Assembly (NCBI GenBank): GCA_013816805.1
Contig: JACDDS010000008.1
Coordinates: forward strand, 1 to 64,000
Source of the DNA: Chitinophagales bacterium
GTDB lineage: Bacteria; Bacteroidota; Bacteroidia; Chitinophagales; UBA10324
Direction: 5' to 3'
DNA: 64,000 nt
Shown here: positions 63,644-64,000 of the stretch, piece after piece
How the letters are laid out: the number at the start of each line of letters is the position of its first letter
Position numbering within the stretch: position 1 is the stretch's first letter
Notes under the pieces: generated by a model
Told to the model about the DNA's origin: nothing
The model's input: only the letters and a program-made list of their open reading frames with translations
Databases searched by the model: none
Program-made: the position numbers and the translations under genes

Positions 63644-64000
63644 TCAGGTATGCACAGAAGTTTTATCAGCGTATAGTGCTAAGAGCTTTTCATATTTCAT
63701 TCGGGTATATTCACCCGATAACTGAGAAATTTTATATCCATAATAACCGTCTAAAAAACCAAGCTTTAAAATATAAGACCGGATGAAGGTAAACCACTGA
63801 CGAAGTTTAATGGAGAAAGAAGAAATTTTTTTTCCCTGATTAAACAATTCAATAGCCATTAGAGCTGAATATCTTTCATTCTTTTTTTTATGTTCTTCAA
63901 TGGATGAATATGCATAATGAAGTACATTTCCATAAAGCAATTCTATTCTTGCATTTTCATCATTGATTTCTATTTTTTCATGAACATTCCCTTTCCACCG
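63644..64000 (-). CDS. Family 2 glycosyltransferase, C-terminal part (WaaE-like, runs off the window)
   Basis: The minus-strand frame is open from its stop at 63644 to the end of the window (64000), with no start inside. The visible 118 residues begin RWKGNVHEKIEI, followed by LLYGNVLHYAYSSIEEH and GFLDGYYGYKIS, the C-terminal pattern of WaaE/LgtF-type GT2 transferases (W.G.VHE, then a helical tail). It converges on the three glycosyltransferase genes, and 38 bases separate the stops. The acceptor sugar is unknown. Confidence 0.75.
   Translation of the reverse strand, partial: RWKGNVHEKIEINDENARIELLYGNVLHYAYSSIEEHKKKNERYSALMAIELFNQGKKISSFSIKLRQWFTFIRSYILKLGFLDGYYGYKISQLSGEYTRMKYEKLLALYADKTSVHT

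Noticed and set aside
1-64000. CRISPR arrays, tRNA/rRNA genes, prophage or insertion sequences
   Set aside because: No regularly spaced repeats, tRNA-like cloverleafs, transposase or phage motifs were seen in any gap or frame.

Overview
The window looks like a chromosomal segment of an AT-rich environmental member of the Bacteroidota. Six secreted proteins carry a type IX secretion (T9SS) C-terminal sorting module in frame or just beyond a frame break. Many genes have the TAnnTTTG promoter element typical of the phylum (for example TATCTTTG, TACCTTTG, TACTTTTG). Gene content such as IscA, EttA, LigD and the gnd-zwf-pgl order fits. No rRNA, tRNA, CRISPR array, prophage or complete insertion sequence was recognised.

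Layout. 1-7731: minus-strand secreted-protein locus with a partial propeller-like protein, a very large multidomain protein (adhesin-like repeats, PKD/Ig-like modules, a DUF3494 ice-binding-like domain and a clan GH-A-like barrel) split by a one-base frame break from its sorting domain, and a small exported protein. 7979-13177: an exported M28 peptidase, then the oxidative pentose phosphate operon gnd-zwf-pgl. 13390-16939: aspS, a broken Fic gene carrying a three-arm inverted repeat, YhhN and an anchored coiled-coil protein. 17048-23209: iscA-family gene, an orphan HPt protein, T9SS cargo, fumC, another T9SS cargo with a frameshifted tail, dedA. 23337-30718: acs, a lipoprotein, a membrane protein, ligD, recJ. 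30822-34774: galE, an SDR epimerase, rmlA and a membrane protein. 34842-38849: two T9SS cargos, one an esterase cut off from its signal peptide by a frame break. 38991-47416: the phosphate block, with pstSCAB-phoU-phoB-phoR on minus and a DUF47-pit pair on plus; the intergenic region between them holds candidate Pho boxes. 47428-52783: a small protein, ettA, an ABC ATPase and an FtsX-like permease. 53100-56449: small exported or anchored proteins, a propeller T9SS cargo, a MazG-like protein, a haem-site lipoprotein. 56567-59851: msrB lipoprotein, a flavoprotein and a membrane polyferredoxin, a likely redox module. 60039-64000: three membrane or membrane-associated glycosyltransferases and a fourth, partial one.

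How the genes work together. The phosphate block is a complete high-affinity system with its two-component regulator, facing a low-affinity Pit pair across a shared control region. Gnd, Zwf and Pgl form the NADPH-producing branch. GalE, the SDR enzyme, RmlA and the glycosyltransferases point to surface glycan synthesis. The T9SS cargos are the outward-facing part of the window, and three of them have frame breaks at five-base homopolymers. Whether those are sequencing errors or real is the most important open question here.
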